A DNA stretch of 64,000 bases from Rhodanobacteraceae bacterium (GTDB lineage Bacteria > Pseudomonadota > Gammaproteobacteria > Xanthomonadales > Xanthomonadaceae), in contig JACKOX010000016.1 in the NCBI GenBank assembly GCA_024233975.1, positions 1 through 64,000 on the forward strand, in the 5' to 3' direction. The position numbers and the translations under genes were made by a program. The notes under the pieces are model-generated. The model worked only from the letters and a program-made list of their open reading frames with translations. It searched no databases and was not told where the DNA came from. Numbering within the stretch: position 1 is the stretch's first letter; every line of letters starts with the position of its first letter. Below, in pieces: positions 27,174-38,679 of the stretch.

Positions 27174-28895
27174 ATGAACGCCAATCCTGCCGCCAACCTG
27201 ATCGGCATCACCGGCATCGCGCGCCGGCTGGTGCTTGATGGCATTCTGGCCGAGCCCGATGCCCGACGGGCGCTGGACGAGGCCACCAAGAACAAGAAGC
27301 CCGTCACCACCTACCTCCTTGAGGAGAAGCTGGCCACGACAGGCGATATCGCCTACGCCAATTCTGTTGAGTTCGGCGTACCCCTGTTCGACGTCGGTGC
27401 GATGGACCTCAACCAGACCCAGGTCAAGCTGGTCAACGAGGAGCTGATCAACACACACCAGGCTCTTCCGTTGTTCCGCCGGGGCAACCGCCTCTATGTG
27501 GCGATTGCCGACCCGACCAATACCCGTGCCTTGGACGAGATCAAGTTTCAGGCCAACTTGTCGGTCGAGCCCATCCTGGTCGATTCACAGAAACTCGGGC
27601 GTGCCATCGAACAGGCGATGTCGGCGATGGACTCCTTCAACGATGAAGTTGAAGGCGCCGAGGGCTTGGAGAACCTTGAAATTGGTGAAGACGACGACGA
27701 CCGGAAGGAAAGCGGTGTCGACGCCAAGGGCGATGACACGCCAGTCGTGAAGTTCGTCAACAAGGTGCTTGTTGATGCCATCAAGAAAGGCGCTTCGGAT
27801 ATTCATTTCGAGCCCTACGAGCACGAGTATCGCGTTCGCCTGCGCATGGATGGCGTACTGACTCAGCTGGCCAAAGCCCCCGTCAAACTGCAGCCGCGCA
27901 TTTCGTCCCGCCTCAAAGTGATGGCGCAGTTGGACATTGCCGAACGCCGCGTCCCTCAGGACGGTCGTATCAAGCTAAATCTGTCCAAGACCCGACAAAT
28001 GGACTTTCGTGTCAGCACATGTCCGACACTGTTCGGCGAGAAGATCGTTCTGCGACTGCTCGACGGCAGCGCTGCCAAGCTGGGCATCGACAAGCTCGGC
28101 TACGAGGACGAGCAGAAGCAACTCTACCTGGACGCGCTCTCCAAACCCTATGGCATGATCCTGGTTACAGGCCCGACCGGCTCCGGCAAGACGGTGTCGC
28201 TTTACACCGGCCTCAACATCCTGAACACGGAAGAGCGCAACATCTCGACCTCTGAGGATCCAGTGGAAATCCGTGTGCCAGGCATCAACCAGGTACAGGT
28301 CAGCAACAAGAAGGGGATGACATTCGCCGCCGCCTTGCGCAGCTTCCTGCGTCAGGACCCAGACGTGATCATGGTCGGCGAAATCCGCGACCTGGAAACT
28401 GCCGAGATTGCAGTCAAGGCGGCGCAGACCGGCCATCTGGTGCTCTCCACCCTTCACACCAACGATGCGCCGCAGACGATCGCGCGCCTGATGAACATGG
28501 GGATTGCGCCCTTCAACATTACTTCCTCGGTCACGCTGGTCATCGCACAGCGATTGGCGCGTCGATTGCACGACTGCAAGGAAAAGGTCGACCTGCCGAA
28601 GAACGCGCTTCTGGCGGAAGGCTTCACCGAGGAAGAAATCGCCGCGGGCATTACCATCTATGAAGCCCGGGGCTGTAGCGAATGCAACGACGGCTACAAG
28701 GGTCGAGTCGGCTTGTATCAGGTTATGCCGATGAGTGAACCCATCCAAAAAATCGTACTGGAAGGTGGCAACGCGATGCAGATCGCTGAAGCTGCTGAAA
28801 GAGAAGGTGTTGCGGACCTCCGCAAATCTGCGCTCAAGAAAGTGAAAGATGGCGTGACAAGCCTTACTGAAATCAACCGCGTGACCAAGGACTGA
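27174..28895 (+). CDS. pilB: Type IV pilus extension ATPase PilB
   Basis: PilB is the hexameric cytoplasmic ATPase that powers pilus polymerisation. The 573-residue protein has an N-terminal MshEN-like domain (1-150), a linker, and the secretion ATPase core with Walker A GPTGSGKT at 333-340, an Asp box before it and the Walker B/His region from VIMVGEIRDLETAE to LVLSTLHTNDAP. Zinc-site cysteines are at 468, 501 and 504. GAGATAG lies upstream of the ATG. pilC follows after two bases. In relatives pilB lies next to pilA; here an 18-kb glycan island separates them. Confidence 0.96.
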   Translation: MNANPAANLIGITGIARRLVLDGILAEPDARRALDEATKNKKPVTTYLLEEKLATTGDIAYANSVEFGVPLFDVGAMDLNQTQVKLVNEELINTHQALPLFRRGNRLYVAIADPTNTRALDEIKFQANLSVEPILVDSQKLGRAIEQAMSAMDSFNDEVEGAEGLENLEIGEDDDDRKESGVDAKGDDTPVVKFVNKVLVDAIKKGASDIHFEPYEHEYRVRLRMDGVLTQLAKAPVKLQPRISSRLKVMAQLDIAERRVPQDGRIKLNLSKTRQMDFRVSTCPTLFGEKIVLRLLDGSAAKLGIDKLGYEDEQKQLYLDALSKPYGMILVTGPTGSGKTVSLYTGLNILNTEERNISTSEDPVEIRVPGINQVQVSNKKGMTFAAALRSFLRQDPDVIMVGEIRDLETAEIAVKAAQTGHLVLSTLHTNDAPQTIARLMNMGIAPFNITSSVTLVIAQRLARRLHDCKEKVDLPKNALLAEGFTEEEIAAGITIYEARGCSECNDGYKGRVGLYQVMPMSEPIQKIVLEGGNAMQIAEAAEREGVADLRKSALKKVKDGVTSLTEINRVTKD

Positions 28896-28897
28896 CC

Positions 28898-30154
28898 ATG
28901 GCCGCTACCAAAACAGCCGTTCGCGGCAAGGCTTCTGCCCGCAACCAGAACCCATTGCAGCCATTCGTCTGGCAGGGAACCGACAAGCGGGGAACGAAGG
29001 TCAAGGGTGAGGACCTCGCGAAGAACGCAAACCTGCTGAAAGCAGAGCTGCGGAAGCAGGGTATTACTCCCACAACGGTCAAGCCAAAACCGAAGCCTTT
29101 GTTTGGTAGTACCGGGCAACGAATCACGTCTCGCGAAATCGCAATCTTCAGCCGTCAGCTCGCCACAATGATGAAAGCAGGCGTACCGATGGTTCAGGGA
29201 TTCGAAATCGTCGCAGGTGGCCAGAAAAACCCGCGAATGAAGGAGATGCTGGACACGATTCGTGCTGAGATCGAGGCTGGTGCAAACCTCCATCAAGCGC
29301 TCGGAAAATATCCCGTCCAATTCGACGAGCTATTCCGCAATCTGGTGAAAGCCGGCGAGTCAGCAGGTGTGCTCGACACTGTTCTGGACACGATCGCAAC
29401 CTACAAAGAAAACACAGAGTCACTGAAAGGCAAGATCAAGAAAGCCCTGTTCTATCCGGCTGTTGTTATCGCAGTGGCAATCCTTGTTTCTGCGGTCCTG
29501 CTGATATTTGTCGTTCCTCAGTTTCAGCAGGTCTTCGACAATTTCGGCGCAGAGCTTCCCGCCTTTACCCAGATGATCGTGACAGCTTCAAACATAGCCG
29601 TTAAGTTCTGGTGGCTTTGGTTGATGGTCAGCCTCGGCATCATTTTCGGGTTTATCGCACTTAAGAAGAGATCCACGGCCTTTGCTCATTTTCTGGACAG
29701 GATGGTCCTCAAACTGCCGGTTCTTGGTCAGATAATGCACAACGCAGCAATTGCTCGATTCGCCAGAACCCTAGCTACGACGTTTGCGGCTGGCGTTCCA
29801 TTGGTCGAGGCATTGGAGACTGTCGCAGGGGCAACGGGCAACACCGTTTACGAACATGCCGTTAACCGTATCCGCGAAGACGTCTCAGTCGGTTACACGG
29901 TCAACATGGCCATGCGACAGACTGGCATTTTCCCTCATATGGTGGTGCAGATGACCGCCATTGGCGAAGAAGCAGGCGCGCTCGACACAATGCTCTTCAA
30001 GGTCGCCGAGTTCTATGAGGAAGAAGTCAACAATGCCGTCGATGCGCTGGCCAGCTTGATTGAGCCGTTCATCATGGTCTTTATCGGCGTCGTGGTAGGT
30101 GGCATGGTCATCGGCATGTACCTGCCGATCTTCAAGATTGCCTCCACGATTTGA
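28898..30154 (+). CDS. pilC: Type IV pilus inner-membrane platform protein PilC
   Basis: PilC is the polytopic platform that couples PilB to pilin insertion. The 418-residue protein has two GspF/PilC cytoplasmic domains, recognisable by ISREIA-type FSRQLATMMKAGVPMVQG and by its C-terminal counterpart FARTLATTFAAGVPLVEAL. Three hydrophobic segments are present, including AVVIAVAILVSAVLLIFVVP and the terminal PFIMVFIGVVVGGMVIGMY. It is the second gene of pilB-pilC-pilD-coaE. Confidence 0.96.
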   Translation: MAATKTAVRGKASARNQNPLQPFVWQGTDKRGTKVKGEDLAKNANLLKAELRKQGITPTTVKPKPKPLFGSTGQRITSREIAIFSRQLATMMKAGVPMVQGFEIVAGGQKNPRMKEMLDTIRAEIEAGANLHQALGKYPVQFDELFRNLVKAGESAGVLDTVLDTIATYKENTESLKGKIKKALFYPAVVIAVAILVSAVLLIFVVPQFQQVFDNFGAELPAFTQMIVTASNIAVKFWWLWLMVSLGIIFGFIALKKRSTAFAHFLDRMVLKLPVLGQIMHNAAIARFARTLATTFAAGVPLVEALETVAGATGNTVYEHAVNRIREDVSVGYTVNMAMRQTGIFPHMVVQMTAIGEEAGALDTMLFKVAEFYEEEVNNAVDALASLIEPFIMVFIGVVVGGMVIGMYLPIFKIASTI

Positions 30155-30161
30155 GAATGTT

Positions 30162-31040
30162 TTGCTCGAATTAGCGGGATATCTTGCTTCAAACAAGGCG
30201 CTGCTGATCGGCAGCGCCTTTCTTTTCGGGCTGTTGGTCGGCAGCTTTCTCAATGTGGTGATCCTGCGGCTGCCGGCTTGGCTGGAGTGGCGCTGGACGT
30301 CGGACTGTCGGGAAATGCTCGAACTGGAGCCACTCGATGCGGCTGAGAAGCCGCCCGGCATCGTCGTGCAGTCGTCGCGTTGTCCGAAGTGCGGACACAA
30401 GCTGGCGGCCTGGGAAAATATTCCACTGCTGAGCTTTCTACTGCTTCGTGGTCGCTGTCGCGGCTGCAAGACGCCGATATCCTGGCAGTACCCGCTGGTC
30501 GAACTGCTGACCGGCGTAGCATTCGCCGTGGTGGTCTGGCAGTTCGGCGCCACCTGGCAGTCGCTGGCGGTGCTGGTGTTCACCGGCATGGCCATCGGGA
30601 TGTCGGGGATCGATATGCGAACCACCCTGCTGCCTGATGGCATGACGCTGCCGCTGCTGTGGCTGGGCCTGCTGGTCAGTCTGGTTCCGCTGTTCGTTTC
30701 GCCTGCCGATGCGATCATCGGCGCGGCCGTCGGTTATCTCAGCCTGTGGTCGGTGTACTGGGGCTTCAAGCTGCTCACCGGCAAGGAAGGCATGGGTTAC
30801 GGCGATTTCAAGCTGCTGGCCGCCATCGGCGCCTGGTGCGGGGTCAATGCCATCCTCCCGGTCGTGCTGATTTCATCGCTGATCGGCGCAATCGTCGGTG
30901 GCGCGTGGCTGGCAATTCGTGGCCGGGACCGTGCCACGCCAATTCCCTTCGGCCCCTTCCTGGCCGCTGCCGGCTGGGTGCAGCTGGTGTTCGCGCCGGA
31001 CCTGCTGGGTGCCTACATGGGAGCCGTGGGGCTGCAGTGA
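30162..31040 (+). CDS. pilD: Prepilin peptidase and N-methyltransferase PilD
   Basis: PilD cleaves the leader of PilA and pseudopilins and methylates the new N-terminus. Signatures are VGSFLNVVILRLP, the four-cysteine zinc domain (CPKC and CRGC), and the two catalytic aspartates, in SGIDMRTTLLPDG and GYGDFKLLAAIGAW. The start is uncertain. No in-frame ATG lies in the right place; TTG 30162 sits eight bases after the pilC stop and gives a normal 292-residue protein. An in-frame ATG at 30099 would overlap the pilC 3' end by 56 bp. Confidence 0.92.
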   Translation: MLELAGYLASNKALLIGSAFLFGLLVGSFLNVVILRLPAWLEWRWTSDCREMLELEPLDAAEKPPGIVVQSSRCPKCGHKLAAWENIPLLSFLLLRGRCRGCKTPISWQYPLVELLTGVAFAVVVWQFGATWQSLAVLVFTGMAIGMSGIDMRTTLLPDGMTLPLLWLGLLVSLVPLFVSPADAIIGAAVGYLSLWSVYWGFKLLTGKEGMGYGDFKLLAAIGAWCGVNAILPVVLISSLIGAIVGGAWLAIRGRDRATPIPFGPFLAAAGWVQLVFAPDLLGAYMGAVGLQ

Positions 31041-31663
31041 AGCAGCGACCCTTCGTTATCGCGCTGAGTGGTGGCATCGCCTCGGGCAAGTCGGCGCTGG
31101 GCGAGCGACTGATTGCGCATGGCCTGCCGTTGTTCGATGCCGATATCGCCTCGCGCGAGGCCGTCGAACCGGGCCAGCCGGCCCTCACGGCTATCGTCGA
31201 ACGGTTCGGCCCGGAAATGCTGCAGGCCGATGGCAGGCTGGATCGACGCGCGCTGCGCCTCCGGGTGTTCGGTGAAGGCGCCGATCCATCGGATCGGCGC
31301 GATCTGGAAACCATCGTCCACCCGGCGGTGCGACGGCGCCTCAAGCAACAGGTCAGTGAATGTAAGGGGCCTGCTGCGGTCCTTGCGATTCCACTCCTGG
31401 TTGAAGCCTGGGATGACTACAGCTGGGTCGACCGCGTGCTGATGGTGGATGTCCCCGTATCAGTGCAGGTATCGCGCCTGACACGGCGCGACGGTGTCGA
31501 CGAGTCTGCCGCCCGACGCATGCTGGCCGCACAGTCAAGCCGCGAACAGCGCCTGGCGCTGGCGGATGATGTGGTGACAAACGACGGACCGCTGGAAGCC
31601 CTGGATCGCGCGGCTCGACGGTTGGCCGCCTTCTATCGGGAACTGGCCCTCGCAACAGCCTGA
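31037..31663 (+). CDS. coaE: Dephospho-CoA kinase
   Basis: CoaE carries out the last step of coenzyme A synthesis, phosphorylating dephospho-CoA at the 3'-OH. The 208-residue protein opens with the P-loop ALSGGIASGKSALGERL and has FDADIASREAVEPG and HPAVRRRLKQQ, both family blocks. The GTG start overlaps the pilD stop (GTGA), so it is translationally coupled. pilD-coaE is a conserved pair in gammaproteobacteria. Confidence 0.94.
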   Translation: MKQRPFVIALSGGIASGKSALGERLIAHGLPLFDADIASREAVEPGQPALTAIVERFGPEMLQADGRLDRRALRLRVFGEGADPSDRRDLETIVHPAVRRRLKQQVSECKGPAAVLAIPLLVEAWDDYSWVDRVLMVDVPVSVQVSRLTRRDGVDESAARRMLAAQSSREQRLALADDVVTNDGPLEALDRAARRLAAFYRELALATA

Positions 31664-31701
31664 ACGCCAGTCAGCGCCACAACGACGCATCGACGTCCCG
31701 A

Positions 31702-32697
31702 TCAGGTTTCCCAGAAGCTACTGATTCCCGCCACGCCCTGGGCGCCATGCTGCCTTGCAGCGGCGAGTTGGTCCGGGTGCAATCCGCCAATCGCGAACAG
31801 TGGCAGCGAACAATTCTCCCGAAGGCGTTCAAATGCTTGCCAGCCGATTCCCGATTGCCCGGGGTGCGATGACGTGTCGTGGATGGCGCCAACGACGGCG
31901 GCATCCACAGACAGCGCCGCAGCCTGTGCCAACTCATCCGCGCCATGGCAGGACGCGTAGACGCGTTGAGCGGGCGGAAGCGGCCTGGCGTCAAAGCCGG
32001 GCAGCTGTGAACCCCGAAGCTGCACCCCGATGCCGAACGCCGTCGCGAGAGCTACGTCGGCATTGACCAGCAGACGGCTCCTGGCGTTGACGGAAAGCCG
32101 GAGGCAAAGCCGTGAAACGACGTCCTGAAGCTGGCTTGATGACAGAGACGGCAGACGCAGCTGCACCAGACAGTCGGAATCCGCCAGATAGCGGCAAACC
32201 GTTCGCTCGAATCCCGTGCCGCAGGCGTCGAATGGCAGGTTCGGGGTCACTCGATAGATGCCCGGTTGATCGAGCACGGCCAGCACCGGCAGGTCGGCAT
32301 CCGGCATCTCGTAGCTTCGCAGTCGATCGGGTGGCAGCCAGGCAAGCGCCTGCTGTTCGCGGCCGCGGGCAGCGCCACGCCAATCGTGAAGCCGGCGCAC
32401 GTCCAGCACGATGCGCTTGTGTGGATACGCGTAAGGCACGCGGATCAGCGGGCTGCTTTCTCCGGCCTGGATGCCCAGCTCTTCCTCAAGCTCGCGTGCC
32501 AGCGCCGCTTCCGGTGTTTCACCCGGATCCACCTTGCCGCCGGGGAATTCCCAGCGCCCGGCGAAGTCACCACCTTCAGCGCGCCGGGTGAGCAGCACGC
32601 GGCCATTGGCATCCTCGATCAGCGCCGCAACGACGTGGATAGGCGGCGCCAGCGACGAATCAGGATTGGCGGTTTCATCAACCACGCGGCACCGCAC
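31702..32697 (-). CDS. Nudix hydrolase (MutT-like) fused to a ThiE-like TIM-barrel domain
   Basis: Residues 18-150 are a MutT-type Nudix domain with the full Nudix box (GGKVDPGETPEAALARE, then LEEELGI), expected to remove 8-oxo-dGTP or related damaged nucleotides. Residues 160-331 resemble thiamine-phosphate synthase (FAIGGLHPDQLAAARQHGA near the end), but several substrate-binding motifs look weak, so catalytic activity of this half is doubtful. This fusion is a known gammaproteobacterial type found near secA. Start: GTG 32697, with another GTG at 32685. It is convergent with coaE, 38 bp apart. Confidence 0.87.
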   Translation of the reverse strand: MRCRVVDETANPDSSLAPPIHVVAALIEDANGRVLLTRRAEGGDFAGRWEFPGGKVDPGETPEAALARELEEELGIQAGESSPLIRVPYAYPHKRIVLDVRRLHDWRGAARGREQQALAWLPPDRLRSYEMPDADLPVLAVLDQPGIYRVTPNLPFDACGTGFERTVCRYLADSDCLVQLRLPSLSSSQLQDVVSRLCLRLSVNARSRLLVNADVALATAFGIGVQLRGSQLPGFDARPLPPAQRVYASCHGADELAQAAALSVDAAVVGAIHDTSSHPGQSGIGWQAFERLRENCSLPLFAIGGLHPDQLAAARQHGAQGVAGISSFWET

Positions 32698-32824
32698 GGC
32701 TCACTCGATTGCGGCTATGCACGATATCCACTCTCAAGCCAGGCAGATCCGTCTCCGCAAACTGTCCCCTTTGGCAAGGGGGCGCGCGGACAGGCACGAG
32801 GATCAGCGACAAGCCCCGCGGGAG

Positions 32825-32887
32825 CCGATTTCGCGTAGCGGAATCGGCGGACGTCCCGGCCAGCGGGCCTTACGACGGTCAACTCAG

Positions 32888-32901
<14 letters not shown>
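32825..32901. repeat. Two hairpin-forming inverted repeats at the secA 3' end
   Basis: GTCAACTCAG and CTGAGTTGAC flank CTAG at 32878-32901, a perfect 24-bp palindrome whose centre contains the secA stop codon. A second near-perfect inverted repeat lies at 32825-32834 and 32838-32847 (CCGATTTCGC, GTA, GCGGAATCGG, one mismatch). Neither is followed by a T-run on either strand, so they are not classical terminators. They may protect the mRNA 3' end or be REP-like. Confidence 0.6.
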
Positions 32902-35614
<2,713 letters not shown>

Positions 35615-35841
35615 GGGAGAAATTCTTGATTGGTGGATGCGCCGTCGCGCCACAGTCCAGGCCGACCGCAAAGGAGAAGGCCGCATAGGCGGCCAAGCGC
35701 ATCATTGTAACGTGGGGAGCGGGTCACAGTCTTTCAAGCGCCCGTCAGGCGCGACTGACCCGGATGGCCTGCCGGACCCGGAAATTCCCGGAATGGCGGG
35801 CGGGCGGCGCCCGGTCGGGGCCGCGGGATGTGCTGGCAGCG

Positions 35842-36765
35842 TTAGCCGCGAGCGGACTTGAGGTACTGGTAGGGATTGACCACGCGGCCGTTGACCCAGA
35901 CCTCGAAGTGCACATGCGGGCCGGTGGAACGGCCGGTGGAACCCATCTTGGCGATCTGCGTGCCGGCGTGCACACGCTGGCCGGGCTTCACCATGTTTTC
36001 CTGGTTGTGCGCGTAGCGGGTCATGTAGCCGCCACCGTGGTCGACCTCGACCACATTGCCGTAACCGCTGCGCTTGCCGACGAAGGAGACCACGCCATCG
36101 GCAACCGCCAGTACCGGCGCACCGCGGCCGGAATGGAAGTCCAGACCCTTGTGGAACTCACGCTTGCCGGTGAACGGGTCGGTGCGATAGCCGAAGCTCG
36201 ACGAGGCATAGCCGCTCTCGATCGGGCGCAGCGACGGCATCAGGCTGCGATCCACATCGCGATCCAGCAACAGGCTTTCCAGCAGGTCCATCTGCTCGGC
36301 CTGCCAGGAGAACTGCGCGGACAGGTCATCCATGGACTGCAGCAGGCTGCGTTCGGTGATCGGCATCGCGCCGGCTTCTTCCTCGGGGCCGCCCAGAGCC
36401 GGCGCCTCGTTGAAGTCGAACTCGCCCTGATCCAGCTGGCCGACGCGGGTCAGGCGCTCACCCAGGGCATTCAGGCGGACCGCCGTGGCCTGCAGCTCGG
36501 CCATGCGCACCGCCAGTGCATCGACGTCGCGCTGTGTTTTCCGCTTGGCATCGTCGAGTTCCTGCTGCTGCTGCGTGACCTCGTCGCGGAGCAGCGACAG
36601 CTCGGCCAGTGCGTTGGCGTTGTCACCGCGGAGCAGGTAACCGATGCCGGCGCCGGCGCCGAGCAAAACGGCGATGAAGGCACCCAGCATGGCCGCGACC
36701 CGGGGATCGCGCAGCGCCAGCTTCTTCGGCGCGGTCAGGAATTTCGATACGATGATGACGTTCAT
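35842..36765 (-). CDS. M23 (LytM) family metallopeptidase
   Basis: A 307-residue envelope protein with one N-terminal membrane segment (about 23-43), a coiled-coil region (about 50-105) and a C-terminal peptidase_M23 domain. Zinc-site motifs are present: HKGLDFHSG (the first His and Asp) and HVHFEVWVNG (the HxH). It could therefore be an active peptidoglycan endopeptidase, unlike degenerate EnvC/NlpD types. It is divergent from dciA with only 25 bp between the start codons. Confidence 0.9.
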   Translation of the reverse strand: MNVIIVSKFLTAPKKLALRDPRVAAMLGAFIAVLLGAGAGIGYLLRGDNANALAELSLLRDEVTQQQQELDDAKRKTQRDVDALAVRMAELQATAVRLNALGERLTRVGQLDQGEFDFNEAPALGGPEEEAGAMPITERSLLQSMDDLSAQFSWQAEQMDLLESLLLDRDVDRSLMPSLRPIESGYASSSFGYRTDPFTGKREFHKGLDFHSGRGAPVLAVADGVVSFVGKRSGYGNVVEVDHGGGYMTRYAHNQENMVKPGQRVHAGTQIAKMGSTGRSTGPHVHFEVWVNGRVVNPYQYLKSARG

Positions 36766-36790
36766 TCGACCCCGGATTCTCTTTCAAGCC

Positions 36791-37270
36791 ATGCCGCCAG
36801 ACAAAAAAGCCGGCCCGAGTTCGCTGAACGAGGCGCTCTCGAACGGACTTGGCGGCATCATCGAGCGCGCCGAACTGATCAATGCGCTCGACCGGCAACT
36901 TCGCCAGTCCCTGCCGGAAACCCTCGCCAGCCGCTGCAGGCTGGCCAACGTCGATACCGACAGGCTTGTATTTCTGGTCGCCTCGCCGATCTGGAAGACC
37001 CGGCTGCGGCTGCATTCCGGCGACCTGCTGGCCGCCGCCACCGCGCTGGGACTCAAGGTCCGCGAGTTGACCATCAAGGTTTCGACGACGCGACTTGCTG
37101 ACGGTGCCGTGGAACCACGGCCAACCATCCATCCCCCGCGGGTGTCGTCACCCGATACACCACTTTCCTCGGCGGCCCGCCGTCATCTCGGCGATGCCGC
37201 TGCCGCCATCGGAGACCCGGAACTCCGGGAAATCCTCCGGCGACTGGCTTCCCTGCCAGACCCCCAGTGA
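36791..37270 (+). CDS. dciA: DciA-like (DUF721) replicative helicase loader
   Basis: A 159-residue protein with an N-terminal DUF721/KH-like domain (about 10-105). Typical residues are LNEALSNGLGGIIERAELI, LASRCRLANVDTDRLVFLV and SPIWKTRLRLHSGDLL. DciA is the ancestral loader of DnaB in bacteria that lack DnaC. The C-terminal tail is disordered with a final helix (DAAAAIGDPELREILRRLASL). The ATG was chosen to match the domain start. The location between lpxC and secA is the usual one for DciA in this order. Confidence 0.85.
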   Translation: MPPDKKAGPSSLNEALSNGLGGIIERAELINALDRQLRQSLPETLASRCRLANVDTDRLVFLVASPIWKTRLRLHSGDLLAAATALGLKVRELTIKVSTTRLADGAVEPRPTIHPPRVSSPDTPLSSAARRHLGDAAAAIGDPELREILRRLASLPDPQ

Positions 37271-37363
37271 GCGTTGAAAACGCCTACCGGGGTCGGAACC
37301 TAACACGATTCTGCCGGCGATTGCGCGTGCTTCGTCACGAAGCCGCGCGCCAGCGTCGACAAA

Positions 37364-38275
37364 TTACAGCGCCTGCGCCGGATGGGCGTAGGAAATCGGC
37401 GCACTGACCGGATCGTCGTAGGTCACTTCCTCCCAGGCGCTGCGATCGGCCAGCAAGGCGCGCAGCAACTGGTTGTTGAGACCATGTCCGGACTTGTAGC
37501 CGTAGAACGCGCCAACCAAGCTGTGACCCAGCAGGTACAGATCGCCGATCGCGTCGAGGATCTTGTGCTTGACGAACTCGTCCTCGTAGCGGAGGCCATC
37601 GTCATTCAGCACACGGTAGTCGTCGAGCACCACCGCGTTCTCCATGCTGCCGCCCAGCACCAGGTTGCGCTCACGCAGCATTTCGATGTCGCGCATGAAC
37701 CCGAAGGTGCGGGCGCGACTGACTTCCTTCACGAACGAGGTCGTCGAGAAGTCGATCTCGGCATTCGACGTGCCCTTGGTGAAGATCGGGTGATCGAAAT
37801 CGATGGTGAAACCGACCTTGAAGCCATCGAACGGCTCGAAGCGCGCCCACTTGTCGCCATCCTTCACGGTCAGCGTCTTCTTGATGCGCACGAAGCGCTT
37901 GGGCGCGGACTGTTCCTCGATGCCAGCGGACTGGATCAGGAACACGAAGGGACCAGCCGAACCGTCCATGATCGGCACTTCGGCCGAGGACAGGTCGACA
38001 TAGGCATTGTCGATACCGAGACCGGCCATGGCCGAGAGCAGGTGCTCGACGGTGGCGACACGGACACCATCCTGCACCAGCGTGGTGGACATGCTGGTCT
38101 CGCCAACGCGCTCGGCGCAGGCCTTGATCTCGACCGGCTCGGGCAGGTCGACGCGGCGAAAGACGATGCCGGTATCCACGGCAGCGGGTCGAAGGGTCAG
38201 GTAGACCTTCTCACCGGAATGGATGCCCACGCCGGTGGCGCGGATCACGTTCTTCAACGTGCGCTGCTTGATCAT
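37364..38275 (-). CDS. lpxC: UDP-3-O-acyl-N-acetylglucosamine deacetylase
   Basis: LpxC catalyses the committed, zinc-dependent step of lipid A synthesis. The 303-residue protein starts [20 protein letters not shown] and contains the zinc motif [15 protein letters not shown] and the upstream His in [16 protein letters not shown]. The ATG at 38275 fits family starts, while an in-frame ATG at 38305 would extend it by ten residues. ftsZ-lpxC is conserved gene order; a 404-bp region with its own inverted repeat separates them here. Confidence 0.96.
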   Translation of the reverse strand: MIKQRTLKNVIRATGVGIHSGEKVYLTLRPAAVDTGIVFRRVDLPEPVEIKACAERVGETSMSTTLVQDGVRVATVEHLLSAMAGLGIDNAYVDLSSAEVPIMDGSAGPFVFLIQSAGIEEQSAPKRFVRIKKTLTVKDGDKWARFEPFDGFKVGFTIDFDHPIFTKGTSNAEIDFSTTSFVKEVSRARTFGFMRDIEMLRERNLVLGGSMENAVVLDDYRVLNDDGLRYEDEFVKHKILDAIGDLYLLGHSLVGAFYGYKSGHGLNNQLLRALLADRSAWEEVTYDDPVSAPISYAHPAQAL

Positions 38276-38359
38276 GTGGCTGGATGTCCCGACGGAATGC
38301 GGCAAATTGCGCCAAGGTTAGCACGCGATTCCGGCCGGCTGAAAGGGAATTGCAACAAT

Positions 38360-38379
38360 TTGTTGTGAATTTACAACAA
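38360..38379. promoter_or_regulatory. Inverted repeat upstream of lpxC
   Basis: TTGTTGT and ACAACAA are perfect inverted arms separated by GAATTT, about 85-105 bp upstream of the lpxC start. A related CAACAA lies just beside it at 38353-38358. The size and A/T-rich setting fit a dimeric regulator site or promoter-proximal element. The regulator is unknown. Confidence 0.35.
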
Positions 38380-38486
38380 CTTTACGCGGTGATTGAGCGT
38401 TCGTTCACGTTTGCGCGAAGGCACCTCGATCACGAACACCTTCGCTGATGCGTTGCAGGGAAACCACAGGATTCGCCCGAAGCGAA

Positions 38487-38537
38487 GGGTCGGGGCGGCA
38501 CGACACCCACGGAGGGGAGTGCCGTGCCGCCGACCCC
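38487..38537 (-). terminator. G+C-rich hairpin downstream of ftsZ
   Basis: GGGTCGGGGCGGCAC at 38487-38501 pairs with GTGCCGCCGACCCC at 38524-38537, with one bulged G and a 22-nt loop. It lies about 140 bp after the ftsZ stop. There is no T-run, so intrinsic termination is doubtful; it may mark the end of the dcw transcript or stabilise it. Confidence 0.35.
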
Positions 38538-38679
38538 AGGTGGCCGGGCGGTGCCACCAGACCGCATCGCGCGACACGGTCAACACTGCTGCATGGATCG
38601 ACGCGGTGAGTTCAGCGCGACAACGGCGCCACCGCACCGGGAATCCATCCCCGGCCCGATCCATGCGGATGGACTTTCC

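Larger units (their letters stand above)
38276..38679. other. ftsZ-lpxC intergenic region
   Basis: No convincing gene is visible in these 404 bp. The lpxC-proximal part (38340-38385) is A/T-rich and holds a perfect inverted repeat. The middle contains a long G+C-rich hairpin (38487-38537). The ftsZ-proximal part has no feature that I can name. Confidence 0.6.

Noticed and set aside
38487..38537. Classical intrinsic terminator after ftsZ
   Set aside because: A strong stem is present but no T-run follows on the minus strand; kept only as a low-confidence hairpin.
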